Source of the DNA: Phaeodactylum tricornutum CCAP 1055/1
Lineage: Eukaryota > Bacillariophyta > Bacillariophyceae > Surirellales > Neidiaceae
Length of the DNA stretch: 64,000 nt
Reading direction: 5' to 3'
Assembly (NCBI RefSeq): GCF_000150955.2
Contig: NC_011686.1
Span: 372,001 to 436,000, forward strand
The notes under the pieces: model-generated
The model's input: the letters and a program-made list of their open reading frames with translations, nothing else
What the model was told of the DNA's origin: nothing
The model's database searches: none
Made by a program: the position numbers and the translations under genes
Part shown: positions 31,551 to 41,698 of the stretch, piece after piece
How positions within the stretch are numbered: the stretch's first letter is position 1
How the letters are laid out: the number at the start of each line of letters is the position of its first letter

Positions 31551-32576
31551 AAAGGATGGCCCTGATCACGGCACAAATACATTGTGTTGTGCAATAAGGC
31601 CAACATAAATGCCACAGTTCCACCATGCTCTCCATTCTGATTCACACTTCCGTTACCCATGTTTGGTGTCACTTGTTGTAGGGACATGTCGCCTTGGTGT
31701 ATACCAAGACAGTCTCTGACCAGGGGTTCCTGTTGTTGCGGCGGACTTTACTGCAGCTATCGGAAACCTGTACACCTGGAAAGTGCCTGAAATGGAAGAA
31801 GCGAAGGATGAGGAGGATGTCCAGGTCAAGTCTTTGTCTCTGTTCTCGAAAAAGGAACCAAGGGAAGTCCGTTCTTCAAGTGGTTGGTCAATTATTTGAG
31901 CTCTGTGCCGGGTGTCAACAAACTGCCGTTGGGTTATGTTGTCCGGATGTACAAAATGTTGCTGCACCTGATGCCAATTTCAAAACGGAGCACAAGAAGA
32001 TGGTGTTGTTAACCCCCCATACAGGGACGGTATTTGACAAGGATAACGGAAAAGTTTGGATTCAGGTCAAGCAGTTGACTGTGAATGTTCCGGCATGGAC
32101 TTATGTTGCGCCTTTCAAGGAGAAACGCCATGAGGAAGTTCACTAATCCGGCCAAAATCAAGATTTACTAAATACCTAAGGTGGGGCCACATTGCTTTCC
32201 TTAGTAGTGATAATTATGAAGAAATGTGAATCTTAAATGCTTCAAGTATTTAAAGACCACCTTTATACTGTTTTTGAATGCATTCAAGGATTAATTTGTG
32301 GTCTGCAATGAAAGATGTTCTCCAAAAAACGCTTCATTTGTAGGAGGCATCTTGACTGTGAGAGATGATCCATTGATGAATCTTTACGAAAAGTGGCTTG
32401 AGGATGTAAGTTTCAATTTAATTAATGCGTGTGATCCAATTACTAAGGAAAGAACTCTTTAACTACCTTAGCTACTTAACGGAATATAGGTTGTGGCCGG
32501 ATTAGTTATTTTGCGGCCTCATCAAGGCCGGATCAGTGCTTTTCCTCTAGCATAATCTTCCTCTCATTGTTTTAGT

Positions 32577-33036
32577 GTCAACATCAAGTATCTCCTGGCT
32601 TCTGAAGACAGCACAAGGTGATCAAGACTTGTCTGGCTTCTAACAAAGAGATACAAACTAACATGTATGGTTTTTACACATTTGTTGTTAAGATTTATAA
32701 GCTCTAAACTAAAGCCAAATCTTTCACTTTCCATTTAGTTGCACAATTGCAAAGCGCCAACATGGTCCATTTCATTAGTCTCCACATTGTTGTACACGGC
32801 ACCATGGGCACATTCATTATAGTTACCATGCTCCTTAGCATGACTACGGCCAAGTCCCAAAATGGTCACATCACCTTTCTGTATACTCAACTGGGATTGC
32901 ACCTGTCCAAAACCATCTGTGTTGGAATTTGTGGGCAAACACAAAAGATTAGTTTTGACAGGCTTGCCATGGGTGCCACAACCGAAGTAATGCGTACCAT
33001 TGTGCAAACCGCTACTCAAAACTGTCATTCCAGTTG
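32577..33036 (+). repeat. S repeat, copy 1
   Basis: About 460 bp, matching 34044-34525. The first about 80 bp (from CAAGTATCTCCTGGCTTCTG to GATACAAACTAACA) is identical between the copies, the next about 70 bp differs slightly, and the remainder is strongly diverged but alignable. Confidence 0.75.
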
Positions 33037-33039
33037 ACA

Positions 33040-33200
33040 TCTAGAAAGTCATTGATCCAAACTTTGTATTAGCATAGGTCCTTGTATCCGCTGTCTAGCC
33101 CGCAGGGAGCATTGCAAGCAAGTTGAGTTTTACAATCCTTAGACTTGCTTATGTGTATTGCAGGTTGTTTGTTCTCATGCCCAACTTTTGTTTACTAGAC
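33040..33200 (+). repeat. R repeat, copy 3
   Basis: Shares CATTGATCCAAAC, TTAGCATAGGTCCTTGTATC, TGTCTAGCCC, GAGTTTTACAATCC and TGTATTGCAGGTTGTTTG with the other copies. It directly follows S copy 1. Confidence 0.75.
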
Positions 33201-33417
33201 CTTGTTGCCCCAGCATTTTGAGTGGGTAATTATCCCCCAAATGAATGGCATCAGCTTTTGGCTAAGGAAAAGAAGAAGGTCTGGGGAAAGCATGCGGCCA
33301 CTAAGGCCTTTCGCAACAAGAATCTCACAGTATGTACCTGTGCAGAGTGTGCGTTTGAGACATTTCTCTCAAAAGTGTGTCACAAGCAGAAATCAATATG
33401 TTTACTGCAAGTTGTGA

Positions 33418-33498
33418 ACATGTCAATGGAATTGGCCTTGTTATATGTATTCCTATGTAATTATGGCATTGTCAGAAGATCCATGGGCACAGATTTGC
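33418..33498 (+). repeat. T repeat, copy 1
   Basis: About 80 bp (ATGTCAATGGAATTGGCCTT ... CATGGGCACAGAT), about 95% alike by eye to 35169-35245. Confidence 0.75.
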
Positions 33499-33604
33499 AG
33501 TTTTCTTTGCTTACTTTGAGAAGGCTTGTGATTAGTAAGGAGACTTCAGTTGCACCAAAGCTCCAAATAAATAAATGGATTCAACAGAAAGAGTCATTTG
33601 GATG

Positions 33605-33820
33605 AAACACAAGGGAAACGGATGAAAATTAACAAGACCCAATTTTCGTACCATGTGTGTTACAAGAGATACTAACAATTCCGCGATAAGTACGCAAGTA
33701 TGGATATTGCATTATATGGATACTATGGGGAGCATGGAAGATTCAGGTTTAGTTGGTGAAGTTACCAGGACTGCAGTCAACTTAGGATATGATCTGATAA
33801 AAGGTGCTAGTTTGTAGAAT
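33605..33820 (+). repeat. Y repeat, copy 1
   Basis: Diverged match to 34526-34740: AACGGATG-AAAT, TTTTCGTACCATGTGTGTTA and a following AT-rich tail leading into an R copy. The function is unknown. Confidence 0.5.
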
Positions 33821-33824
33821 CTAA

Positions 33825-34030
33825 TATTCTATCATTGTTTTAAAAGTTTTTTGATCTGCCCTGCTTTTTACACAGTCCTTGTATCCGTGGCCTAACCCAA
33901 GGGGAGTGTTGCCAACAAGTAGAGTTTAGAGTCCCTAAGTCTCTTAGATGTATTGTAGGTTGTTAGCAATAACGCCAACACTTGTCTTATCATACAGCGG
34001 CATTCTGTCCACACAATTTACTTTGGTAGT
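33825..34030 (+). repeat. R repeat, copy 4
   Basis: Shares ATCATTGTTTTAAAAG, GTCCTTGTATCCG, CTAACCCAAGGGGAG, CCAACAAGTAGAG, CCCTAAGTCTCTTAG and GTATTGTAGGTTGTT with the other copies. It directly precedes S copy 2. Confidence 0.75.
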
Positions 34031-34043
34031 ATGTTGTGACAAT

Positions 34044-34525
34044 GTCAATGTCAAGTATCTCCTGGCTTCTGAAGACAGCACAAGGTGATCAAGACTTGTC
34101 TGGCTTCTAACAAAGAGATACAAACTAACAAATATGGTTTTTACACAATTGTTGTTAAGATTTATAAGCTCTAAACAAAAGCCAAATCTATTCAGTTTCA
34201 TCAAGTTCCACTGTGCCAAAACCACCATTCCAAGGTCTTAAGCATTACCATTGACCGTTTTCATCAATCCCACGGTATTGTACATGCTACCATGGGCAAG
34301 TTTATCATAGTAACCATGCTTCCAAGCATGGTAACGGTCAAGACCCAAAACAATCACAAGAAGTATTTGGACATTCAACTGTCCAGTCACCAATGCAAAA
34401 TAATCATTGCTGCAATCTGCAACCAAACATACACAATTAGTTTTGGTCAACTTGCCTTAGGTGTCATGACTCAAGGCATGCACGCAATTGCGCAATGCAG
34501 TACTCAAAACCAACTTTCCAGTTGA
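34044..34525 (+). repeat. S repeat, copy 2
   Basis: Second S copy; see 32577-33036. Its start follows immediately after R copy 4, whereas S copy 1 follows a short piece of R (CTTCCTCTCATTGTTTTAG). Confidence 0.75.
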
Positions 34526-34740
34526 CAGACAACCTGGCTAACGGATGTAAATGAATGCGCGTCATTTTCCGTGCCCTGTGTGTTATGAAAGGTGTTTCCG
34601 GTTCCACTACAAGTATTTGTGAGCATGTGTGAATGTTTAAGGAAACTATGACAGAACAAAGATATTTGGTTATGGTTGAGTTTGTTCCTCAGGGTTTGTT
34701 GCATCTTGGCAAATCAGGCAAACAACAAGAATTAGTTTAT
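34526..34740 (+). repeat. Y repeat, copy 2
   Basis: Diverged match to 33605-33820, again leading into an R copy. Confidence 0.5.
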
Positions 34741-34744
34741 AGTA

Positions 34745-34985
34745 CTACTTCAATCATTGTTTCATAAGTTTGTTGATCCGTACTGCTAGTTTATGCATAG
34801 GTCCTTGTATCTGCTGCCAAACCCAAGGGGACCGTTTCCAACAAGTAGAGTTTTAGAGTTCCTAAGTCTCTTAGGTGTATTGCAGGTTGTTTGTAATAAC
34901 GGCAACATTAATTTTACCAGACTCTGTCTTTAACAGCATTCTGTCCCATGGTGCACTTTGGTAGTACTTATTAACATATTGGAAG
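34745..34985 (+). repeat. R repeat, copy 5
   Basis: Shares ATCATTGTTTCATAAG, CATAGGTCCTTGTATC, AACCCAAGGGGA, CCAACAAGTAGAGTTTTAG, CTCTTAGGTGTATTGCAGG and GGTAGTACTTATTAACATAT with copy 2. Confidence 0.75.
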
Positions 34986-35168
34986 CATCAAAATTTTCTA
35001 CCATATCTACGGTTCTTCTTGCAAATGGTTTCATAATCTACATAATTTTGGCCAGGCTTGTTAAATCTGGCAATTAATTCCTTTTGAAAATAGAGAAAAT
35101 CCACTATTTGGGATGAGCAGGGGTGTGTATTACTTTTTTTGGGAAAATGTACACTGACTGTGACTACA

Positions 35169-35245
35169 ACATGTCAATGGAATTGGCCTTATTATATGTA
35201 TTCCTATGTAATTAAGGCATCGTTAGAAGATACATGGGCACAGAT
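35169..35245 (+). repeat. T repeat, copy 2
   Basis: See 33418-33498. The region from here to 35774 holds no recognisable gene; the bS6m promoter must be in its last part. Confidence 0.75.
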
Positions 35246-35774
35246 AACTTTTTAATTTGCAAAAATGCAAATTCATAGGCTGTGGTATTTTGTATATATC
35301 ACTGTTAGTTACAATCATACACAGTGCAAGTCATTCCACAAGCTACTCTTTCTGCTTACTCTTTTGACCTGATCCAACACAATAGTGGTCCGACGTAATT
35401 AGGCAGCCTCCACGAAAAGCATGACGATATCCGCAAGAAATAAAGATACTTTGAATCTATGTTATTTTCCCCAAATCGAGTAATTTTCACCCCTGTTAAT
35501 CCCAAATTGTGGATTTTCTCTAAAAAATGAACAGAAGCCACCCAATTAATGGTGTGCCTTTTTCAGTGTGGGACGAAGACCAGACGAAGCTGTCTGACAG
35601 TGAGTTTCCGCTTTCTGGGTCTAGAATCCTAGCAATTTGAGCAGCGATCAGGTAACAGCATCAGTGAGGAAACAATACCAAAATTAGCGGTGGAGCGCAA
35701 ATCACAATCACGCGAGCGCTGTGTCTCCATTGAAAGTTTCACTGGCACGTCATCTTATTTCTACGAATACTATC

Positions 35775-36327
35775 ATGGTATTCTACGAATGTGTTCTAAC
35801 GGCTAAGAATACGGCTCGTAAGTTTCTATCGCCCCTGTCGAGAGGTTGTTTTCATTCGCCACTCTCTTAAAAACGGCAACTTGCGCAACGTTCCTTTCTT
35901 TACAGATTTCCATACATTGACTGAATTAATGAAGAAATTATCAACAGAGGTTGTCAAAGGTGGTGGTATTGTACGGGGTATTCATAATCACGGTATTCGC
36001 GATTTGCCCCACAGATTTCAGGCACGGTATGCCGACAGCCAAGGCAACCGCTACTACCAAAAAGGTCGATTCATATCAATTTATTATGATTCGAATCCCA
36101 CCACAATGCGTCAAGTAGAGCAAACGCTGTCTATGGACGAAAATGTGCTGCGGAATACTCATTTAAAAGCGCGGAGCGTTTTGGATTATGTTAACATTGC
36201 ACGAGAAGAAAGGAATCCGTACATAAAAAAAGTGCACGGGAGCCAAAAACTCAAAGCCAAGGCTGTTCACGAGCGGAACGAAACGGTGGAGAAAGTAATT
36301 GATGACATGCGAACGGATGATGTTTAG
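35775..36327 (+). CDS. MRPS6: Mitochondrial ribosomal protein bS6 (two exons)
   Basis: Small-subunit ribosomal protein of bacterial S6 type. Exons are 35775-35817 and 35906-36327 (88-bp intron, GTAAGT...TTACAG), giving 154 residues. The joined N-terminus MVFYECVLTAKNTAHFHTL begins with the S6 first beta strand (compare bacterial M-R-YE-xx), then the helix TLTELMKKLSTEVVKGGGIV, then GIRDLPHRFQA, matching the S6 G-R-LAY-I motif. YYQKGRFISIYYDSNP is the third strand. The length matches mitochondrial rather than plastid S6 (no bipartite plastid leader). The basic C-terminal extension is unusual in bacteria but normal in organelle forms. Confidence 0.9.
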
Positions 36328-36859
36328 ATAATTTCGGAAGGTGAAGAAAGCAACAAGATCTAAAGATCCGATTTTGCACTGAAAGTCTTTGAAAGAGTTG
36401 CTCTGTCTTGTAGCTACCCATTAAGCAATGAAACCGAATACGCAATTGCCTACATTTTGTAACGCAGTTCATGAAGTTAACTGTAAACTGGCAGTGGTTG
36501 CACGTCAACAGCAATACTATGTTCACTTTCAAATTGAACTGCTACAAATTTGCCAAAGGGAATTTGGAATTAGACTCATATTCTTGGACGAAATTACCGT
36601 TCTTCCGCGACGTATTTGAGTCGTATCTCCCATGTATAGTCACAATGACCAATCCTGCCAGTAAAGACCCTTTTCGGACGCAGTGACAAAGTGACTGTGG
36701 ACTGTTGATGCTAACTGTAAGTTGGTTGGGCTGTCCAGCCTTTCATGGGAAATACATCAGTCAACTATCAAACGCGATTCTTCCTTTGCTTTTTCCAACT
36801 CTCACTGATGAACTCGTGGAGATCATCAATACTTCCATCGTAGGACACCGTTCAAGAGA
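36328..36859. other. Intergenic, 532 bp
   Basis: Short ORFs only. It contains the 3' end of bS6m and the promoter of the next gene. No feature was recognised. Confidence 0.4.
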
Positions 36860-38411
36860 ATGCCGGTACCCGCGGCGCCAACAATGCCGCGGAGTGCGAG
36901 ATTGAATGGTCGGAATCGGGGCACCTCGAGGTCTTTGATCTCGTCTTTCGCCGGAAGGGGGCTGCTTTTAAAAGTAGTTGGTTTTTTAGCCATATTATTA
37001 GCATTTTATCAAACTTTGTGGGTTTACTGGCTTGCTGGTGTCAACATTCCCGATGTTGAAATCGACAAATTGACGGGACAAAAGCGTATCCGACGGAGAC
37101 CCGATAAGCTGCGCAAACGCGATCATATCGCTCGCAAGGATGTCCCAACGTATGTTGTTACATCATTGTTGGAATTCTTTCTGTCTTCTTCCGATAGCCT
37201 CACGTCCATCTTTTGCTTGTTGCAGCGATTTCTTAGATGGCATTATGGAGGGTTTTCACACGTTGGTGAGCATTAAAGTTCCAAAAAAAGGATTGGTTTC
37301 GACTGCGGAAAAGGCATACACTGGTGTGGGTGCTACATTTTGTCATGTATCTTGGCATTTGCAGGAAAGAGATCCCTCAAAAGTCCCGATGTTCAAAGAT
37401 CTCAGAGAGCAGTCGATGATGTGTCAGGGAACCCTGCATACGGTTGATTTGTACGAAATCACGCGCAAGGCGTTTGCGTATGATAGCCGGAACCACACCT
37501 TTGCCGCTACTCCTCCCAAACCCGGACAAGGTCCTGTTCCTCCAACAGCTGTCGTGTTTCATGAATCGCGCTGTGGTTCCACTTTAATCGCCAACGTCTT
37601 AGGTGCTTCGACGTACTCACAAAGTCGGGTATATTCGGAATCGCCCCCACCCGTCGCTGCCCTCAAGGCTTGTGAAGGCGAGGGTACGACATGCAATGTT
37701 GGTGCCCAGTCTGCACTGATTCAGGACGTGTTTTATCTGATGGGTCGAACCACACGGCCTATTCAACCTCAGCACGTCTTCTACAAAATCCAATCGGTTG
37801 GAGTTAAATCAATTGAAGCTTTTGCCAAAGCCATGCCGAATACGCCGTGGGTTTTTGCCTATCGCGACTCGATCGAAGTCATGATGAGCCATTTCAAAAA
37901 CTATCAGCGCGGCAACCCCCTGTCTCAGAACTTTTTGCCAGTCTGTCTGCGGTCGTACGGTGAACCCAATCAGCCGGCGTTACTCAAAGAAATAGTAGAA
38001 GCGAAAGAGCGTACGGTGGAATCTTTGAGCCACGAAGAGTATTGTGCAGTCCATTTGGCGTCCTTGTGCGAATCGGCTATTCGGGAATACGACCGGGCCA
38101 AGTCGTTGCCAAACGCGCCGCCCCGCTGGTTTCTCAACTACAACGAGCTTCCGTACGATGTTTGGGAACACGTTTTGCCACCTTTGATCGGCACGCTTTC
38201 TGACTCTCAAATGGCGCGCATGCAAGATGTAGCCAAGTTCTATAGCAAGGGTCGCGGGCCCCGAGCCGGACAACACTGGCATGAGGACACAACCGTGAAG
38301 CAGGGCATGGCACCAGAATCCGTCAAAACCGCTATCAGGGTGTTTTTGGAACCTTCTTACCAGAGGCTGGAGGAAATACGAGCTGAACTAGAAGCACAAC
38401 CGGGCTATTAA
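36860..38411 (+). CDS. Sulfotransferase-like type II membrane protein (paralog 2, two exons)
   Basis: Exons are 36860-37149 and 37226-38411 (76-bp intron, GTATGT...TTGCAG), giving 491 residues. The junction reads RKDVPT-DFLDGIMEGFHTL. A basic N-terminus precedes one membrane anchor (about residues 35-58), then a lumenal domain. The P-loop-like VFHESRCGSTLIAN and the later WVFAYRDSIEVMMS match the 5'- and 3'-PAPS-binding segments of sulfotransferases. It is a clear paralog of the 1349-2731 gene, with the same signature blocks in the same order, including EEYCAVHLA and FYSKGRG. The paralog has no intron at this point, so one copy lost or gained it. A Golgi sulfotransferase for cell-surface or wall polysaccharides is plausible, but the acceptor is unknown. 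Confidence 0.75.
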
Positions 38412-38709
38412 CAAAATAATCTTTAAGGCAGATGCTCTATAATTTGTGTTCCCAGTTAGGAAATAAGGACGTCGGGATGAAATTTCTGAAAAAGCACCTC
38501 ACAGTAGACGTATGATTCTATCGATTCTGTGGTATACTTTTGAAAAGGGCGCGAAGCTGTGAAACTGTGACTCATCACGACAGTGAAATTTGGATGATGA
38601 TTTTCGCCTGACGAAGTGGAATATTGGGAGCTCTTCGATTGCAGCGAACGACTACCATGGAGAAGAAAGGCTTGCCCTTCCCTTGCATAAAATGTGTTAT
38701 CATACAAAG

Positions 38710-39312
38710 ATGAAGTCGTTCATTGCTTGTGCGTTCATCCTGGCTTCTGCCGCTGCCTTTGCCCCGCAGCCAGGCTCGCCCGTGCTCCGGTCGACTTCGG
38801 CACTCTCGGCCTCGCCGTCGGATGATCGCAGCCCGAATCCCATTATCAAAGTAATGGCACAAGGAATGGGACTATTGAAGCCGCTATTTGCGGCCGAAGC
38901 ACAGATTCAGGCCACTATTCTGGGAAAGCTAACGGGTGTGGACGAGGACGAAATTGAAGCCACCATTGCGGCCAACAAAAAAAGCAACAAGGTGTTGATA
39001 TACACGTACGGCCTCTCCCCCTTCTCATCCGAAGCCGTCAGTATGTTGGAAGCTTCTGGTTACGACTATGAGAAGATTGAGCTCGGAGCGGAATGGTTTT
39101 TGCTTGGAGGGAAAGAAAGTGTAACACGCGTGGCGCTGGCGAAACAGGTAGAGAATGGAGCGACGTCGTTACCGAAGATTTTCATTGGTGGTCAGTGTAT
39201 AGGCGGTTGTTCGGAACTTGCCGGACTTGTGGAGAGCAAAGAGCTCGATGCATTGATGAAAAAATCTGGTGTGACCAAGAAGGGTGCGAAAAAATCTTTG
39301 AAGATGTTTTAA
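38710..39312 (+). CDS. Plastid-targeted glutaredoxin-like protein lacking active-site cysteines
   Basis: I choose the ATG at 38710. It begins MKSFIACAFILASAAAFAPQ, a signal peptide with the ASAFAP-type cleavage motif that marks diatom plastid pre-proteins (Phe at +1). An in-frame ATG at 38590 would bury this signal. The mature part (200 residues in total) has a helical linker, then a glutaredoxin fold from about residue 93: NKVLIYTYGLSPFSSEAVSM, the cis-proline block TSLPKIFIGG (152-161) and GGCSELAGL (165-173). The canonical CPYC or CGFS active site is replaced by SPFS (103-106), so both redox cysteines are absent, while the glutathione-binding TxP and GG blocks remain. It may bind glutathione or a cluster ligand, or act as a regulator, rather than a dithiol reductase. 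Confidence 0.85.
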   Translation: MKSFIACAFILASAAAFAPQPGSPVLRSTSALSASPSDDRSPNPIIKVMAQGMGLLKPLFAAEAQIQATILGKLTGVDEDEIEATIAANKKSNKVLIYTYGLSPFSSEAVSMLEASGYDYEKIELGAEWFLLGGKESVTRVALAKQVENGATSLPKIFIGGQCIGGCSELAGLVESKELDALMKKSGVTKKGAKKSLKMF

Positions 39313-39540
39313 GCAACTGTCAAGCATTTCGTCTCGTGGGCCTCGATCGATCTCTTCGCCAAGTCAAAAAGTTCCATTCCTTTATCTCACTGTCGTTATA
39401 CCGCCTGACATCGTGAATTAAGGGGAGCCTTCAACACGTAGACTTTTTCCCACAGTAAAATAGAATGTTGAGCGACGGTAAAAACTCTATGTTGGAAGTC
39501 TATTTTATGGAACACGAGGTGTTGTTGCGCAACAACAGTT

Positions 39541-41698
39541 TCATATCGCTATGAGCAGGCTCATCAAAAGTGGTTTGGCCAGATAATCGTGCTCGCAGTC
39601 ACGGCCTTGATCATGCCAGGCGGTCTCCCGTTCGACGGCTGCAGCCACAACTGTGAGAAGAGACGGGTGTCGGGCCATTCCAGGACGAACCGAATGCTCG
39701 GTGGCGAGCCGTTCCAAAGCGATTATGGCACTATCCCGAGCTTCTACGAGAGAGGCATCTGTGTATGACGCCGCTGCAACCAGCGCCTCCAATACAACAG
39801 CGTTCTGACCCATCGTGAGGCGATTTTGTTCTTCATTCACAAGATGCATTAGTGCGTGGACGGAATTGTCTTTGTCCCGGATGTTGGCTCTCTCGGAAAG
39901 GCACACATCGGACAAAGTATCCAACAAACCAGGGTAAAGAGCCATGACGTTACGGTTCTCGGCGTCTCTCGCTTTGACGCGAAAAACTGCTGATATTGAA
40001 TTAGCTTTTTTGCTTAGCGATGCCACTATCAAAGCATCCAACATTGGTTTGAAAGATTCCATTTTGATAGTAGTGTTGCCTGCGATTTTTGTCAATGCAA
40101 GACACGCCCTTGTCTGGACTTCCACCACTTCGTCGGTTGTCGTCACAATAGCTAAGGCTTCCAGTAATCCACTATACTTCCCCATGATGGCCACTGTTTC
40201 TTCACACGCGAGATTAGTGAGTGCTCCTGCAGCGCGCCGGCGAGATTTGGAGTCGGTGTCTTTGGTGAGGGCGTTTTTGAGTGCTTCCAGCACAATTCCC
40301 GATTTGAAAGTGACGAGCCGTAATCGATTTTCTTTACGAAAGGCCAAGTTTTGCAGTGCGGTGATGGCTGCTTCACGAGCAGCTTTTGTGTTTTCCACCA
40401 ATAGCAGTTTTACAAGCGTACCTAAAATCCGATCACTGAAAGCCATTCTCACCTGAATGGTTGGATCCGATGCCAACTCCATGAGGATTGTCACAGCATG
40501 TAGCTTTCCTAGATCCAAAACTTCTCCATTTGCTATTCGTAAAATGCCATCTAGCACTTCCTCGCTTTCATAAAGAATTGATTTATTCGCATCGCATTTG
40601 GCCAGAAATGCGATAAAATTCAACCGTACAAGTTTGGCATCCGCAGGTAGCGTTTGATTGGTGGCGGTCCTTTTCAGTAGATCCATCATGCTCGATTGCC
40701 GCAGTAGACTCGCCCGTAGCTCATATGGCCTGGACAAGGAAAGCAGCACCTTGAAAATGTTGACAATGGTAATATCCTTGTGCGCTTTGTTTCCCGTTTC
40801 AGAATACTCCATCAGTTTAAGCAATCGCACCATATACGTGGAGGGCCACCTTTCGAACGTTTGTTTAATTGATCTGGGTGATGCACGCAAGGTCATTTCC
40901 AATGCTGTACATAACATACGAGTCTCAGCGTCACCATAGGAGTACTGCAGTCTTTTTATGAGTGCCGAGGCGACACCTAGCGCTAGTTCCGCATTGTGAT
41001 ACGTCTCGTCGTAGTGGTCTAAAAGTTCGCACGCGTTGGTTATCGCAACGATCCGCTGTTCAGTATTCGGGGCTTTAGACAATTCTGCGGAAAAAGCGAA
41101 CGTATCGAAAGAGAAAGAAGAGGTGAGCATAACATCTGACTTTCAGGTGGGGATCCAAAACCGACATACCTTCCATGACGCTTTTTGTGGCTTTGATGTG
41201 AACCTTTGCCGAACCGGAAGAAGGCGCCGGCGACGGGTCTCGTTTTGAACTCGACGACGCATTGGGATCATCTCTAAAATCGACGTGCTTCTTCGGGGGG
41301 TAGGATCTGGACGAATGGGCTGAACGCGTTTCATCTTGAGGCTGCGGATGGGATATAATGGAACGGGTAGAAACAGGAGTACGTTGTAGACTATCGCTGC
41401 TGGAAACGATGGGCTGGGAACTGGCGCTACGTGATCGGCGGTGAGATTGAGGAAGATGGACTCGAGAACGGCTCTCTCGAGACGGTGATTTTGATCGGGG
41501 GCGCCGCGGGAGAGCCAGGGAGTTGGAGTGAGAGTATCGAGGGGAAGGCCGCCTTCGGGGAGAACCCGTCATGACCGACCCAACTGTTCCCCTGGTGTAA
41601 ATCTGCGATGGCGGAGACCGTAGCACTGATTTGGAAGGACTGATAGGACCTCTTTCGAAGGCATTTTTCCGCTGGGATGAAGTCTTCATGCTCGCCAT
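39541..41698 (-). CDS. Armadillo-repeat protein with basic Ser/Arg-rich N-terminus (two exons)
   Basis: Exons are 41698-41170 and 41084-39541 (85-bp intron, GTATGT...CCGCAG), giving 690 residues; the junction reads KSVME-ELSKAPNTEQ. The first about 170 residues are disordered and Ser/Arg/Pro-rich (RRRPSPRYSHS, RRPRSKSPSRESRSR), like RS-type or phospho-regulated tails. The rest is alpha-solenoid with armadillo-like units (AAREAAITALQNLAFRKENR, RRRAAGALTNLACEETVAIM, VQTRACLALTKIAGNT). It should be a scaffold or adaptor. Armadillo proteins of this general form are abundant in diatoms. No enzymatic domain is seen. The 3' end leaves 228 bp to the glutaredoxin-like gene. Confidence 0.75.

Larger units (their letters stand above)
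31694..33605 (+). mobile_element. Fossil retroelement fragments (Gag-like), broken
   Basis: Short stretches resemble Gag-region sequence of stramenopile Copia elements. One runs through 31990-32140 (TPHTGTVFDKDNGKVW, then NVPAWTYVAPF); another is near 33222-33310 (YPPNEWHQLLAKEKKKVW). They are separated by repeat DNA, are clearly broken in several places, and look much older than the intact Copia element next to them. Family placement is by eye only. Confidence 0.4.

Noticed and set aside
32735-34450. S repeats as a pair of duplicated minus-strand genes
   Set aside because: Both strands give similarly open short frames, start and stop positions differ between copies, and no family is recognised.
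41075-41168. Reading straight through at the armadillo exon 1 / exon 2 overlap
   Set aside because: Each frame alone gives an unnatural end or start. A strong GTATGT donor and CCGCAG acceptor join them in frame.
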